Assembly (NCBI RefSeq): GCF_035510375.1
Contig: NZ_DATKHG010000003.1
DNA length: 64,000 bases
Source of the DNA: Paenibacillus_I sp035510375
Lineage (GTDB): Bacteria; Bacillota; Bacilli; Paenibacillales; Paenibacillaceae
Direction: 5' to 3' (one strand)
Shown here: positions 15,437 through 23,447 of the stretch, in pieces
Position numbering within the stretch: the stretch's first letter is position 1
Layout: each line of letters begins with the position of its first letter
The notes under the pieces: generated by a model
Told to the model about the DNA's origin: nothing
Databases searched by the model: none
The model's input: only the letters and a program-made list of their open reading frames with translations
Position numbers and translations under genes: made by a program

Positions 15437-17521
15437 TCATCGAGCTTCGATTAAGCTGGCAGGCAACGCGATCCGGAATGTCGCGCCTTCGCCGGGCCGG
15501 CTTTCCGCTTCGATCGTCCCGCCGTGCAGCTCGATAATCTCCTTCACGATCGCCAGGCCGATGCCGCTGCCGCCTCCGGCGGAATTGCGGGATTTGTCCT
15601 TTTTATAGAAACGGTCGAAAATAAACGGCATATCCTCCGCCTCTATCCCCGAACCGGTGTCGCTGACCTCAAGCAGCAGCTTATGCGCCGCCCGGTCATG
15701 CCTGAACCGAAGCCGCAGCTCTCCGCCGGGCTGCATATGCTTGATCGCATTGTATACCAGATTCGCCAAGGCCTGGTTCATTCTGGCCTCGTCGATCCGC
15801 ACCCTGGCGCACTCACCGCACGGGAGGCCGGATTCCTCCTCCGCCGCCGAAACGCTGAGCGCCATGCCGCGGCTCTCGACATCCAATCCGAAATATTCGC
15901 GGAGCGATTCCGCCCAATCTGCGACGACCGTCTCGCGCAGCTCCAGCCGGACCTGCCCCGATTCCAGCTTCGACAGCTCGAACAGCTCGGCGATCAGCCG
16001 GTTCAGCCCGTCGATTTTGCCCAGCATCATGCGCACGTATTTGGCCTGCTGCGCCTCGCCCTTGACGACGCCGTCCTGCATCGCCTCCAGGTATCCCTGC
16101 ACCAGCGTCATCGGCGTCCGCAAATCGTGGGAAATGTTCGTGAGCAGCTGCCGCCGCGAACGCTCCATTTTCTCAAGTTCGCGGTTCGACGCCTCCAGCT
16201 TCTCTTTCGACCTGCGCAAGGCCACCGTCCGCTCCTCTATGCGGTCCTCGAGATGCGCGTTCAGCTCCCTCAGCGCCTCCGATACCGTCTCCACCTTCCT
16301 CAGCGCGCCGGAGAACCGGGTGGAGAGAATGACCGCCTGCATCAGGATGAAAAAGAACAGGCCGATCGGCACAAGCTCGGTCGTCCGGTACCATTCGTTA
16401 TAGTAGACCATGTCGTTCAGAATCGTCGCCACGAACACGAAAATGCCCATCAGGACGATACTCGCGCCCTCCCGGCGCCTCAGCCTGGCAACGATCAGCA
16501 CGTATACCGCGTACAGGCTTACCGCAGCGATGAACAGCTGAAAAAAACCGAGCAGCTGCGTATATTGATAAGCAGGAAACAAAAGCACATAGGCGCACAT
16601 GACGGCCGCCGCGATCCCGACCGCATAGCGCACCCGGTTGGACGCATCCTTCGGAAACAGCTCGAATACATATAAATAGCCTGCCAACGCGCTGAGCGTC
16701 AGGGACAAATAATCGATTTTGAGACCGGCCTCCCAAGGAATGCCCGGCATCCACCGCAGCAGCAGCATCTCGCCTGTCACGATCGTTCGAATGCCGACGA
16801 ACAGGCAAAGCAATCCGAAATGGAGCGTGAACGTCTCCTCCCTGCGCAGCACGAACAGCGCGATATGGTACAAGCCGACGACGGTCAGGGCGCCGAACAG
16901 CACCATCGTTTGCGCCGTCAGTCTGGTCTGCCGTTCGACAACGTCCGTTGTTCGGCCCAGCTCCAGCTCGGCCCAGACGCCCCCGCGGCGGTGATGATAG
17001 TTCGACACCTGCAGCAGCAGCTCGGCGCGTCCGCCGTCACTTTGAAAAGTGGCAATTTGCGGCGACTGCGAGGGATCGGCCTCATCCGAGTTGGCCGATA
17101 CGGTGCCTCTGGCGGCGGCAGGCTTGCCGTTGATCCAAAGCTTGTAGGAGGTATACAGGTTCGGAACGCGCACCGACATCGTCGTCTCGCCTTCGTCGAG
17201 CAGCACCGTCAGCCGGTAGGTGCCGTATCCGATGCCGTTCGCGTAGCCGAGCTCCGCCGGATAATTGTTCCACGAGTTCGGAACCTGCACGGGAATCCCG
17301 CCGGTCTCCCGATCCGGAGACGACGGCGTCAGAAGCTTATTCGGATAAAACGTCCATTCGCCGCCGAGCGGCGCAAGTAAGTCTCGGTCGAACCGCCACT
17401 GCCGAAGGTCGAGCACCCCGTCCTCCGCCGTCCTCCGTTCGGCTTCGTCCGCGCTTACGCAGCCCGCCGTTCCGGACAATATAAGCAACACCACCATGGC
17501 GATTGCAAGCATCCGCGGCAA
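15437..17521 (-). CDS. 7TM-DISM membrane histidine kinase
   Basis: Sensor kinase of 694 residues. An N-terminal hydrophobic signal/anchor (MLAIAMVVLLILSGTAGC) is followed by an extracellular beta-sandwich region of about 170 residues, then about seven membrane helices (7TMR-DISM layout), a coiled-coil-like linker (ALRELNAHLEDRIEER), a HisKA domain with NISHDLRTP (His465) and a HATPase domain with NLVYNA, DTGSGIE and GGGSGIGLAIVKEI. The start is a TTG at 17521, 9 bases after AAGGAGG; the longer open frame to 18319 only shadows the divergent regulator. The ligand is unknown; 7TM-DISM sensors often detect carbohydrates or other small molecules. Confidence 0.88.
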   Translation of the reverse strand: MPRMLAIAMVVLLILSGTAGCVSADEAERRTAEDGVLDLRQWRFDRDLLAPLGGEWTFYPNKLLTPSSPDRETGGIPVQVPNSWNNYPAELGYANGIGYGTYRLTVLLDEGETTMSVRVPNLYTSYKLWINGKPAAARGTVSANSDEADPSQSPQIATFQSDGGRAELLLQVSNYHHRRGGVWAELELGRTTDVVERQTRLTAQTMVLFGALTVVGLYHIALFVLRREETFTLHFGLLCLFVGIRTIVTGEMLLLRWMPGIPWEAGLKIDYLSLTLSALAGYLYVFELFPKDASNRVRYAVGIAAAVMCAYVLLFPAYQYTQLLGFFQLFIAAVSLYAVYVLIVARLRRREGASIVLMGIFVFVATILNDMVYYNEWYRTTELVPIGLFFFILMQAVILSTRFSGALRKVETVSEALRELNAHLEDRIEERTVALRRSKEKLEASNRELEKMERSRRQLLTNISHDLRTPMTLVQGYLEAMQDGVVKGEAQQAKYVRMMLGKIDGLNRLIAELFELSKLESGQVRLELRETVVADWAESLREYFGLDVESRGMALSVSAAEEESGLPCGECARVRIDEARMNQALANLVYNAIKHMQPGGELRLRFRHDRAAHKLLLEVSDTGSGIEAEDMPFIFDRFYKKDKSRNSAGGGSGIGLAIVKEIIELHGGTIEAESRPGEGATFRIALPASLIEAR

Positions 17522-17544
17522 AAATGAACGCCTCCTTGAGATCG

Positions 17545-17574
17545 TTGCTTCCCCAGAGCCCCATTCGATATAAT
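17545..17574 (+). promoter_or_regulatory. Promoter of the response regulator gene
   Basis: TTGCTT (17545-17550), 18 bp, TATAAT (17569-17574) points into the response regulator, with AAGGAGG just before its ATG. The 81-base gap to the divergent kinase must also hold the kinase promoter, so mutual control is likely. Confidence 0.6.
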
Positions 17575-17602
17575 AGGTTAGATAAGCCAAGGAGGAGTAT
17601 GA

Positions 17603-18325
17603 ATGGAAGCGATATCCATACTCGTCGTCGATGACGAGCCGGACATCACCGAATTGATCGGCTTGTATCTGGCCCGCGAAGGGTACGACGTCCATATTGC
17701 CGACAACGGAACCGATGCCGTCCGGATGGCCCGGCAGCTGCGTCCCGACCTGATCGTCCTCGACATTCAGCTCAAGCAGCCGGACGGGCTTGAAGTTTGC
17801 AGGCAAATCCGCGAGACGTCCGACGTTCCGATCCTGTTCGTCAGCTGCAAAGACGACGATAACGACATTATACACGGATTGGACGTCGGCGGCGACGATT
17901 ATATGACCAAGCCGTTCAGCCCCAGGCAGCTGGTCGCCCGGGTGCAGGCGCAGCTTCGGCGCCGGACGCTCCGCACCGACCGGCAGGCCGAAGCGCAGAC
18001 GCTGCTGTCGTTCGACGGGCTCGCGATCGACCTCGGCGCGCGCACGGTCGTGTGCAACGGCAGGCCGGCTGCGCTGTCCGTCAAGGAGTTCGATCTGCTC
18101 GCCTATCTTGCGCGCAACCCGAACAAGGCGTTCAGTCTGGACGATCTGTATCAGGTCGTCTGGGGCGCCGACAGCGTCGGGGACACCCGCACGCTGATGG
18201 TCCACATCAGCAATCTCCGCAAAAAAATCGAGCCCGATCCCGCCCATCCGAGCTACATCCATACGGTTCGCGGCATCGGCTACAAATTCAACCCCAAGGA
18301 AGGACTTACGCATGTACATCGCTGA
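17603..18325 (+). CDS. OmpR/PhoB-family response regulator
   Basis: A 240-residue two-domain regulator. The receiver domain (1-120) has the acidic pocket DDE (10-12), the phospho-acceptor Asp54 in VLDIQL and Lys103 in MTKPFSP. The C-terminal half is a winged helix-turn-helix ending with the typical IHTVRGIGYKF. It reads away from the 7TM kinase and is presumably its partner. Its end overlaps the next gene by 14 bases. Target genes cannot be named from the sequence. Confidence 0.92.
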   Translation: MEAISILVVDDEPDITELIGLYLAREGYDVHIADNGTDAVRMARQLRPDLIVLDIQLKQPDGLEVCRQIRETSDVPILFVSCKDDDNDIIHGLDVGGDDYMTKPFSPRQLVARVQAQLRRRTLRTDRQAEAQTLLSFDGLAIDLGARTVVCNGRPAALSVKEFDLLAYLARNPNKAFSLDDLYQVVWGADSVGDTRTLMVHISNLRKKIEPDPAHPSYIHTVRGIGYKFNPKEGLTHVHR

Positions 18326-19178
18326 CCAATGGAACGATTACGAGCTGCTCGACACCGGCGGCGGGGAGAAGCTCGAGCGCTGGGGCAGCGTCACGCTGCG
18401 CAGACCGGACCCGCAAATTATATGGCCGCTTGCGAAAGAAACGAATGAGTGGAAACATGCGCACGCCCATTATCACCGCAGTTCTTCCGGCGGCGGCCAG
18501 TGGGAGTATCGGGAGCAGCTGCCCGACTCCTGGACGATTCGATACGGCAAGCTGAAATTTCTCATTCGCCCCACGAATTTCAAGCATACCGGCCTGTTTC
18601 CGGAGCAGGCGGTCAACTGGAGCTGGATGATGGACAAAATCCGTTCCGCGGGCCGGCCGGTCAATGTGCTGAACCTGTTCGCCTATACGGGCGGCGCCAC
18701 GGTCGCGGCCGCGGCGGCGGGCGCCGAGGTGTGCCATGTGGACGCCGCCAAAGGCATGGTGCAATGGGCCAAGGAGAATGCGGGACTGTCGGGACTGTCC
18801 GACAAGCCGATCCGCTACATAACCGATGACGTGTTCAAATTCGTCCAGCGCGAGCAGCGCCGCGGCAAGCAGTACGACGCGATCATCATGGACCCGCCTT
18901 CTTACGGGCGCGGGCCGAACGGCGAGATGTGGAAGCTGGAGGCGAACCTGTTTCCGTTCCTTGATTTCTGCACCTCGATCCTGTCACCCAACCCGCTGTT
19001 CGTGCTGGTCAATTCGTATACGACCGGACTGTCCCCTTCCGTCCTGCACAACCTGCTGCATATGACGATCGCGCGCAAGCACGGCGGCAGGATCAGCTGC
19101 GGCGAAATCGGGCTCCCGATCAGCCGGTCCGGGCTCAACCTGCCATGCGGCATTCTCGGCCGCTGGGAGGCGGAATAG
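18312..19178 (+). CDS. Class I SAM-dependent rRNA methyltransferase (RlmI-like)
   Basis: A 288-residue methyltransferase. The SAM-binding motif is LNLFAYTGGATV, with the acidic residue later in VDAAKGMVQWA, and the catalytic-site motif is DPPSYGRG, typical of the RlmI/RlmL-like RNA cytosine or guanine methyltransferase group. The exact rRNA position cannot be told. It overlaps the response regulator by 14 bases and is followed at once by a pseudouridine synthase, making an RNA-modification pair downstream of the regulator gene. Confidence 0.82.
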   Translation: MYIADQWNDYELLDTGGGEKLERWGSVTLRRPDPQIIWPLAKETNEWKHAHAHYHRSSSGGGQWEYREQLPDSWTIRYGKLKFLIRPTNFKHTGLFPEQAVNWSWMMDKIRSAGRPVNVLNLFAYTGGATVAAAAAGAEVCHVDAAKGMVQWAKENAGLSGLSDKPIRYITDDVFKFVQREQRRGKQYDAIIMDPPSYGRGPNGEMWKLEANLFPFLDFCTSILSPNPLFVLVNSYTTGLSPSVLHNLLHMTIARKHGGRISCGEIGLPISRSGLNLPCGILGRWEAE

Positions 19179-19179
19179 C

Positions 19180-19935
19180 ATGACGCCAGAGCGATCCGGA
19201 TCGTTCCGGATACCTGTCCTGTACGAGGATAATCATGTAATCGCGATCGTGAAGCCGCCCGGTGTGCCGTCCCAGGAGGATGAAACCGGCGATCCGGATG
19301 TGCTGACATTGGTCAAGGCGGACCTGAAGGAGCGATACGCCAAGTCCGGCAACGTGTTTCTCGGGCTCGTCCATCGGCTGGACCGTCCGGTCGGCGGCGT
19401 CATGCTGCTGGCCAAAACGTCGAAAGCGGCGTCAAGGCTGTCCGAATCGGTCCGCTCCCGCTCATTCGCCAAAAGCTATCTCGCCGTAACCGACGGCGTT
19501 CCTCGGGCGCAGGCCGGCTCCTTGCGGCATTACTTGCGCAAGGATGCCAGAACAAACACGGTGACCGCCTTCGCGGAGCCGGCGCCAGATGCGAAAGAAG
19601 CGCTGCTGGATTACAGAACGGCGGCCGCCTCCGGCGGGCGGGCGCTCGTCGCGGTACGGCTTCATACCGGACGGCCGCACCAGATTCGCGTTCAATTGGC
19701 GGCGATCGGCTGTCCGCTCGCCGGCGACCGCAAATACGGCGAACGGCGGGAAGCCGGCAAAGCGGGCGCCGACATCGCCCTTTGGTCAGCCTACGTCGGC
19801 GCCCGGCATCCCGTGACGAAGGAGTGGCTGTCGCTGCGGGCCTTGCCGGACCGGCAAGGCTTCTGGAAGCTATGGTCGCCGGAGCAGTTGGCCTTGGCCG
19901 GCGGCGTGTTCACAGGCGAAAGGCACGACGTCTGA
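19180..19935 (+). CDS. RluA-family pseudouridine synthase
   Basis: The enzyme isomerises uridine to pseudouridine in rRNA or tRNA. The catalytic-aspartate motif is VHRLDRPVGGVML (the family form is HRLDxxTSG), and the later motif RPHQIRVQLAAIGCPLAGD is present. It is 251 residues and lacks an S4 domain. The ATG lies one base after the upstream stop. A strong bidirectional terminator follows at about 20,100. The segment 19936-20094 shows nothing recognisable. Confidence 0.9.
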   Translation: MTPERSGSFRIPVLYEDNHVIAIVKPPGVPSQEDETGDPDVLTLVKADLKERYAKSGNVFLGLVHRLDRPVGGVMLLAKTSKAASRLSESVRSRSFAKSYLAVTDGVPRAQAGSLRHYLRKDARTNTVTAFAEPAPDAKEALLDYRTAAASGGRALVAVRLHTGRPHQIRVQLAAIGCPLAGDRKYGERREAGKAGADIALWSAYVGARHPVTKEWLSLRALPDRQGFWKLWSPEQLALAGGVFTGERHDV

Positions 19936-20094
19936 TGTCCAGTTCCATCATGACATCTGATGCGTAGTTCCCTATGGAACTGATTTTCGTCCGGCGGGCG
20001 GGGACGCCGGAGCTGCTTGAGTTAACCGGATGAATTCCCTTTACTGAAGCTACATATGCGCGCTCCCGGTCAAACCCGGTTTGTGCCGTTCCTG

Positions 20095-20145
20095 AAAAAA
20101 AGAGCCCGTCAAGGCATGGTTTGCGCCTAGACGGGCTCTTTTTGC
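20095..20145. terminator. Bidirectional intrinsic terminator
   Basis: A perfect outer stem AGAGCCCGTC / GACGGGCTCT with inner AGGC/GCCT pairing is flanked by six As on one side and five Ts on the other. It serves the pseudouridine synthase (plus) and the MarR gene (minus). Confidence 0.92.
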
Positions 20146-20174
20146 TCAGTTGCAGTTCCAGCTTTGTCGACCGG

Positions 20175-20582
20175 TCACGAATTCGCCACTTTGCCGAGCA
20201 AATAGACGAGCAGCTGTTGATTGTGCGACGAGATCCGGCTAAGCGCCTGCTGGATGTAAGCGTCGCGCAGCTCCATGCCGCGCTTGGCTTCCTGCTCGCC
20301 TTTCTCCGTCACCGTCACCCAGACGATCCGGCGGTCGGCGTCGTCGCGGGCACGCGCGATCAAGCCGCCCCGCTCCATCCGATCGAGCAGCGTTGTAATG
20401 GCGGCAGGCGTCGTCGATAAATATTGCAGAAGGTCGGATGGCTTCATCGGCTGATGCGCCAACAGCAGCTCGAGCACATAAAGCTGGCCTTCCGTCAAAT
20501 TCGGCGCGAGCTCCTCCTCCAGGTGGAGCTTCCACTCCTTCGTGATTTTCATCCATAAACGGGCAAATTCCAAGGAATGCAT
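20175..20582 (-). CDS. MarR-family transcriptional regulator
   Basis: A 135-residue winged-helix repressor. The recognition region is LTEGQLYVLELLLAHQPMKP followed by DLLQYLSTTPAAITTLLDRM and the wing RDDADRRIVWVTVTEKG, which carries the D-x-R hallmark. No transporter or enzyme gene is adjacent, so its target is not evident. A dyad lies in the divergent intergenic region and may be its operator. The ligand is unknown. Confidence 0.88.
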   Translation of the reverse strand: MHSLEFARLWMKITKEWKLHLEEELAPNLTEGQLYVLELLLAHQPMKPSDLLQYLSTTPAAITTLLDRMERGGLIARARDDADRRIVWVTVTEKGEQEAKRGMELRDAYIQQALSRISSHNQQLLVYLLGKVANS

Positions 20583-20667
20583 CGTTCATCCTCCCTTCTG
20601 CGTCAGCATCCGATCACATTTGTTTCCTTATGTCCATTATATCATCCCCCAATGTCGAATTAAAGGT

Positions 20668-20691
20668 TAACGGGATTAATAATTACCGTTA
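20668..20691. promoter_or_regulatory. Candidate MarR operator
   Basis: The AT-rich dyad TAACGG-N12-CCGTTA lies between the divergent marR-type gene and the small ORF. Its position suits autoregulation. No footprint-type evidence can be drawn from sequence alone. Confidence 0.35.
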
Positions 20692-20713
20692 TAAATCGAT
20701 CGGTTTATGAACA

Positions 20714-20742
20714 TTACGACATGTCCCGACATACGCTATAAT
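20714..20742 (+). promoter_or_regulatory. Sigma-A promoter of the 55-residue ORF
   Basis: TTACGA (20714-20719), 17 bp, TATAAT (20737-20742) reads toward the small gene whose ATG is at 20785. Confidence 0.65.
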
Positions 20743-20784
20743 CTAGGCACTTGTCGAAAAAGGACAGGCAAGGAGGCGGAAACC

Positions 20785-20952
20785 ATGACGCAAGACAACA
20801 AGGAGCTGCTCCGCAAGCTGAGCGCTTTCGGCATGCAAATAGACCCCGCATGGCAGGACCGGCTCGATGAGCCGGCCTCGCTGGGGGTCGTTCTGGAGAC
20901 GATGCTGAAGCTGCTGGAGAAGCTGGAGCCGCCGCACCGCCCTTATGATTAA
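20785..20952 (+). CDS. Small hypothetical protein, 55 residues
   Basis: The ATG at 20785 sits 8 bases after a perfect AAGGAGG, and a good promoter lies upstream, so expression is plausible. The longer frame from 20707 starts upstream of the promoter and is rejected. The protein is acidic to neutral with an amphipathic helix pattern (ELLRKLSAFGMQID and LGVVLETMLKLLEKLEPP). I do not recognise a family. It is convergent with parC, which ends 40 bases away. Confidence 0.6.
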   Translation: MTQDNKELLRKLSAFGMQIDPAWQDRLDEPASLGVVLETMLKLLEKLEPPHRPYD

Positions 20953-20992
20953 TCCGGCACCGCAAGCGCTTGAACGCCGGCAGGCATCGCAA

Positions 20993-23434
20993 TCACTGAC
21001 CGAATTTCGGGAAAACCGCCACTGCCGGGTCTTTCTTGTCCAGCGGGGCAACCGCCCGGCCCACCGCTTTTCGGTCGTCGATTGCGGTGCGCTCGGAGCT
21101 GAATTCATGCATCGTTCCCGATTCGGTGAGCAGCCTATAAAGCCGTTCTTCCTTGCAGTGGAACGCACCGATCAGCCGGTCGCCGTTCGGCTTCACGCGT
21201 TTCCCTTCCTTGAACTCGAAGGTGATGACGCCTTTGCCGCCCCGTCCCTGAACGGGATATTCGAACAGCAGCGTACGTTTCGCATAACCGAGATCGGTGA
21301 CGACCAGCACTTCTCCTTCACCGCCGGTTACCCATTCGGCGGCGGCGATCTCGTCGCCTTCCTTGAGCTGCATGCCGCGAACGCCGGCCGCCACGCGTCC
21401 CATCGAGTTCACTTCGCTCTCCGCAAAGCGGATGCACATGCCTTGGGCGCTGACGAGCAGCATATCGTTCGAGCCGTCGCTCAGCGCGACCCGGACAACC
21501 TCGTCACCGTCCGCCACCTTGCACGCGGCGATCGCGCTTGAACGGGTCGTATAATACTCCTTCAGTTCCGTCCGTTTCACCTGACCGCGCTTGGTGACAA
21601 ACACAAGCGACGTGTTCTGCGTTTCAAAATCCTTCACCGGAACAATGCTGACAACACCGTCGTCCTTCGGGATCGGCACGACGTTGACGAGCGCCGTTCC
21701 GGTATCCTTCCATTTGAATTCCGGTATCTGATGGACAGGCAGCAGGAAATATTGTCCCTTGCGCGTGAACAGCAGCAGATTCTGAATCGTGTTGACCTCA
21801 AGCACGTGGCGAACGGAATCTCCTTCCTTCACGCCCGAGCCGTTCAGCTCGCCGCCGGAGCGTGTAAATGACAGCATGCTTGTCCGCTTGATGTACCCGT
21901 CGCGGCTCAGCGTGACCAGCACGTCCTCCGACGTCACCATCACTTCCAGGTTCACCTTCAGCTCTTCCACCTCGCCGCGAATTTCGGAGCGGCGGTCGAT
22001 ACCGTATTTGTTCCTGATTTCGGTAAGCTCGTCCTTGATGACGCTGATCAGCTTTTTCTCGCTTTCGAGAATCGACTTCAAGTACGCGATTTTTTTCTGG
22101 ATGTCCTTCAGCTCTTTCTCGAGCGAGGTAATCTCCAGGTTCGTCAATCGGTACAGCTGCAGCGTGAGAATCGCGTCGGCTTGACGCTCGCTGAACGCGA
22201 ACTTCGCAACCAGGTTGTTCTGCGCATCCTGGCGGTTCTTCGACGCTTTGATCGTCGCGATGATCTCATCCAGCAGGTTCAGCGCCTTGACGAGCCCTTC
22301 CAGTACGTGGGCACGGTCCTCCGCCTTCTCGAGCTCGAATCGCGTCCGGTACGTCACCACTTCCTTCTGGTGGTCGATGTACGCCGTTAGCATTTCCTTG
22401 AGCCCGAGCTGCTTCGGTGTCTTGTTGACGATCGCCACCATGTTGAAGTTGTAGGCAACCTGCAGGTCGGTTTTCTTGAGCAAATACGCCAGAATGCCCT
22501 GGGCATCCGCGTCCTTCTTCAGCTCGATAACGACGCGCAGGCCGTTGCGTCCGCTCTCGTCGCGCACCTCGGAGATGCCTTCGACCTTTTTCTCCAGTCG
22601 GATGTTCTCCATTGCCGTCACAAGCCGCGATTTGACGACCTGGTACGGAATTTCGGTAATGACGATCTGCTGACGCCCGCCGCGCAAATCTTCGATCTCC
22701 GTCTTGGAGCGGATATAGATTCTGCCCTTGCCGGTCGCGTATGCCTCGCGAATGCCTTCTTCGCCCATGATGAGGCCGCCCGTCGGGAAGTCGGGGCCTT
22801 TCACGATCGCCATCAGCTGCTCGAGCGTCATGTCCGGATTCGTCATGACGGCGACGCAGGCGTCGATAATCTCCCGCAGGTTATGCGTCGGTATTTCGGT
22901 GGCGAAGCCGGATGAAATGCCGCTTACGCCGTTGACGAGCAGGTTCGGATAACGGGCCGGAAGCACGACGGGCTCCTTCGCCGTGTTGTCGAAGTTGTCC
23001 TTGAACAGCACCGTCCGCTTCTCGATATCGCGCAGCAGCTCCATGGCGATCGTCGACAGACGAGCCTCCGTATACCGCATCGCCGCCGCCGGATCGTCGT
23101 CCTGCGAGCCCCAGTTGCCGTGGCCGTCAACGAGGGTGTGCCCCATTTTCCACGGCTGCGCCATCCGCACCATGCCTTCGTAGATCGAAGAATCGCCGTG
23201 CGGATGATAGTTGCCCATCACGTCGCCGACCGTCTTCGCCGACTTGCGGTACGGCTTGTCCGGCGTGTTGCCCGCGTCGTACATGGCGTACAGAATACGC
23301 CGCTGCACGGGCTTCAGCCCGTCCCTGACGTCGGGAATGGCCCGGTCCTGAATAATGTATTTCGAATACCGGCCGAAGCGGTCGCCTACGACCTCTTCCA
23401 GAAACGCCGGCAAAAATTGCTCCAGCATGCCCAT
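20993..23434 (-). CDS. parC: DNA topoisomerase IV subunit A
   Basis: ParC cuts and rejoins DNA to decatenate daughter chromosomes together with ParE. At 813 residues it has ParC length. The breakage-rejoining domain starts with YIIQDRAIPDVRDGLKPVQR, and the catalytic tyrosine is in AAMRYTEARL. The quinolone-determining segment HPHGDSSIYEG keeps the drug-sensitive Ser and Glu residues. The C-terminal part has the beta-propeller repeats (for example GKGVITFEFKEGKRV) without a clear GyrA-box. The gene begins 13 bases after parE. Pairing with a ParE-type partner rather than gyrB supports ParC over GyrA. Confidence 0.93.
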   Translation of the reverse strand: MGMLEQFLPAFLEEVVGDRFGRYSKYIIQDRAIPDVRDGLKPVQRRILYAMYDAGNTPDKPYRKSAKTVGDVMGNYHPHGDSSIYEGMVRMAQPWKMGHTLVDGHGNWGSQDDDPAAAMRYTEARLSTIAMELLRDIEKRTVLFKDNFDNTAKEPVVLPARYPNLLVNGVSGISSGFATEIPTHNLREIIDACVAVMTNPDMTLEQLMAIVKGPDFPTGGLIMGEEGIREAYATGKGRIYIRSKTEIEDLRGGRQQIVITEIPYQVVKSRLVTAMENIRLEKKVEGISEVRDESGRNGLRVVIELKKDADAQGILAYLLKKTDLQVAYNFNMVAIVNKTPKQLGLKEMLTAYIDHQKEVVTYRTRFELEKAEDRAHVLEGLVKALNLLDEIIATIKASKNRQDAQNNLVAKFAFSERQADAILTLQLYRLTNLEITSLEKELKDIQKKIAYLKSILESEKKLISVIKDELTEIRNKYGIDRRSEIRGEVEELKVNLEVMVTSEDVLVTLSRDGYIKRTSMLSFTRSGGELNGSGVKEGDSVRHVLEVNTIQNLLLFTRKGQYFLLPVHQIPEFKWKDTGTALVNVVPIPKDDGVVSIVPVKDFETQNTSLVFVTKRGQVKRTELKEYYTTRSSAIAACKVADGDEVVRVALSDGSNDMLLVSAQGMCIRFAESEVNSMGRVAAGVRGMQLKEGDEIAAAEWVTGGEGEVLVVTDLGYAKRTLLFEYPVQGRGGKGVITFEFKEGKRVKPNGDRLIGAFHCKEERLYRLLTESGTMHEFSSERTAIDDRKAVGRAVAPLDKKDPAVAVFPKFGQ

Positions 23435-23447
23435 GAGGCGTTCTCCC

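Noticed and set aside
15437..18319. 960-codon frame for the histidine kinase
   Set aside because: The upstream third lies opposite the response regulator gene and shows no domain. The TTG at 17521 with AAGGAGG fits the signal peptide.
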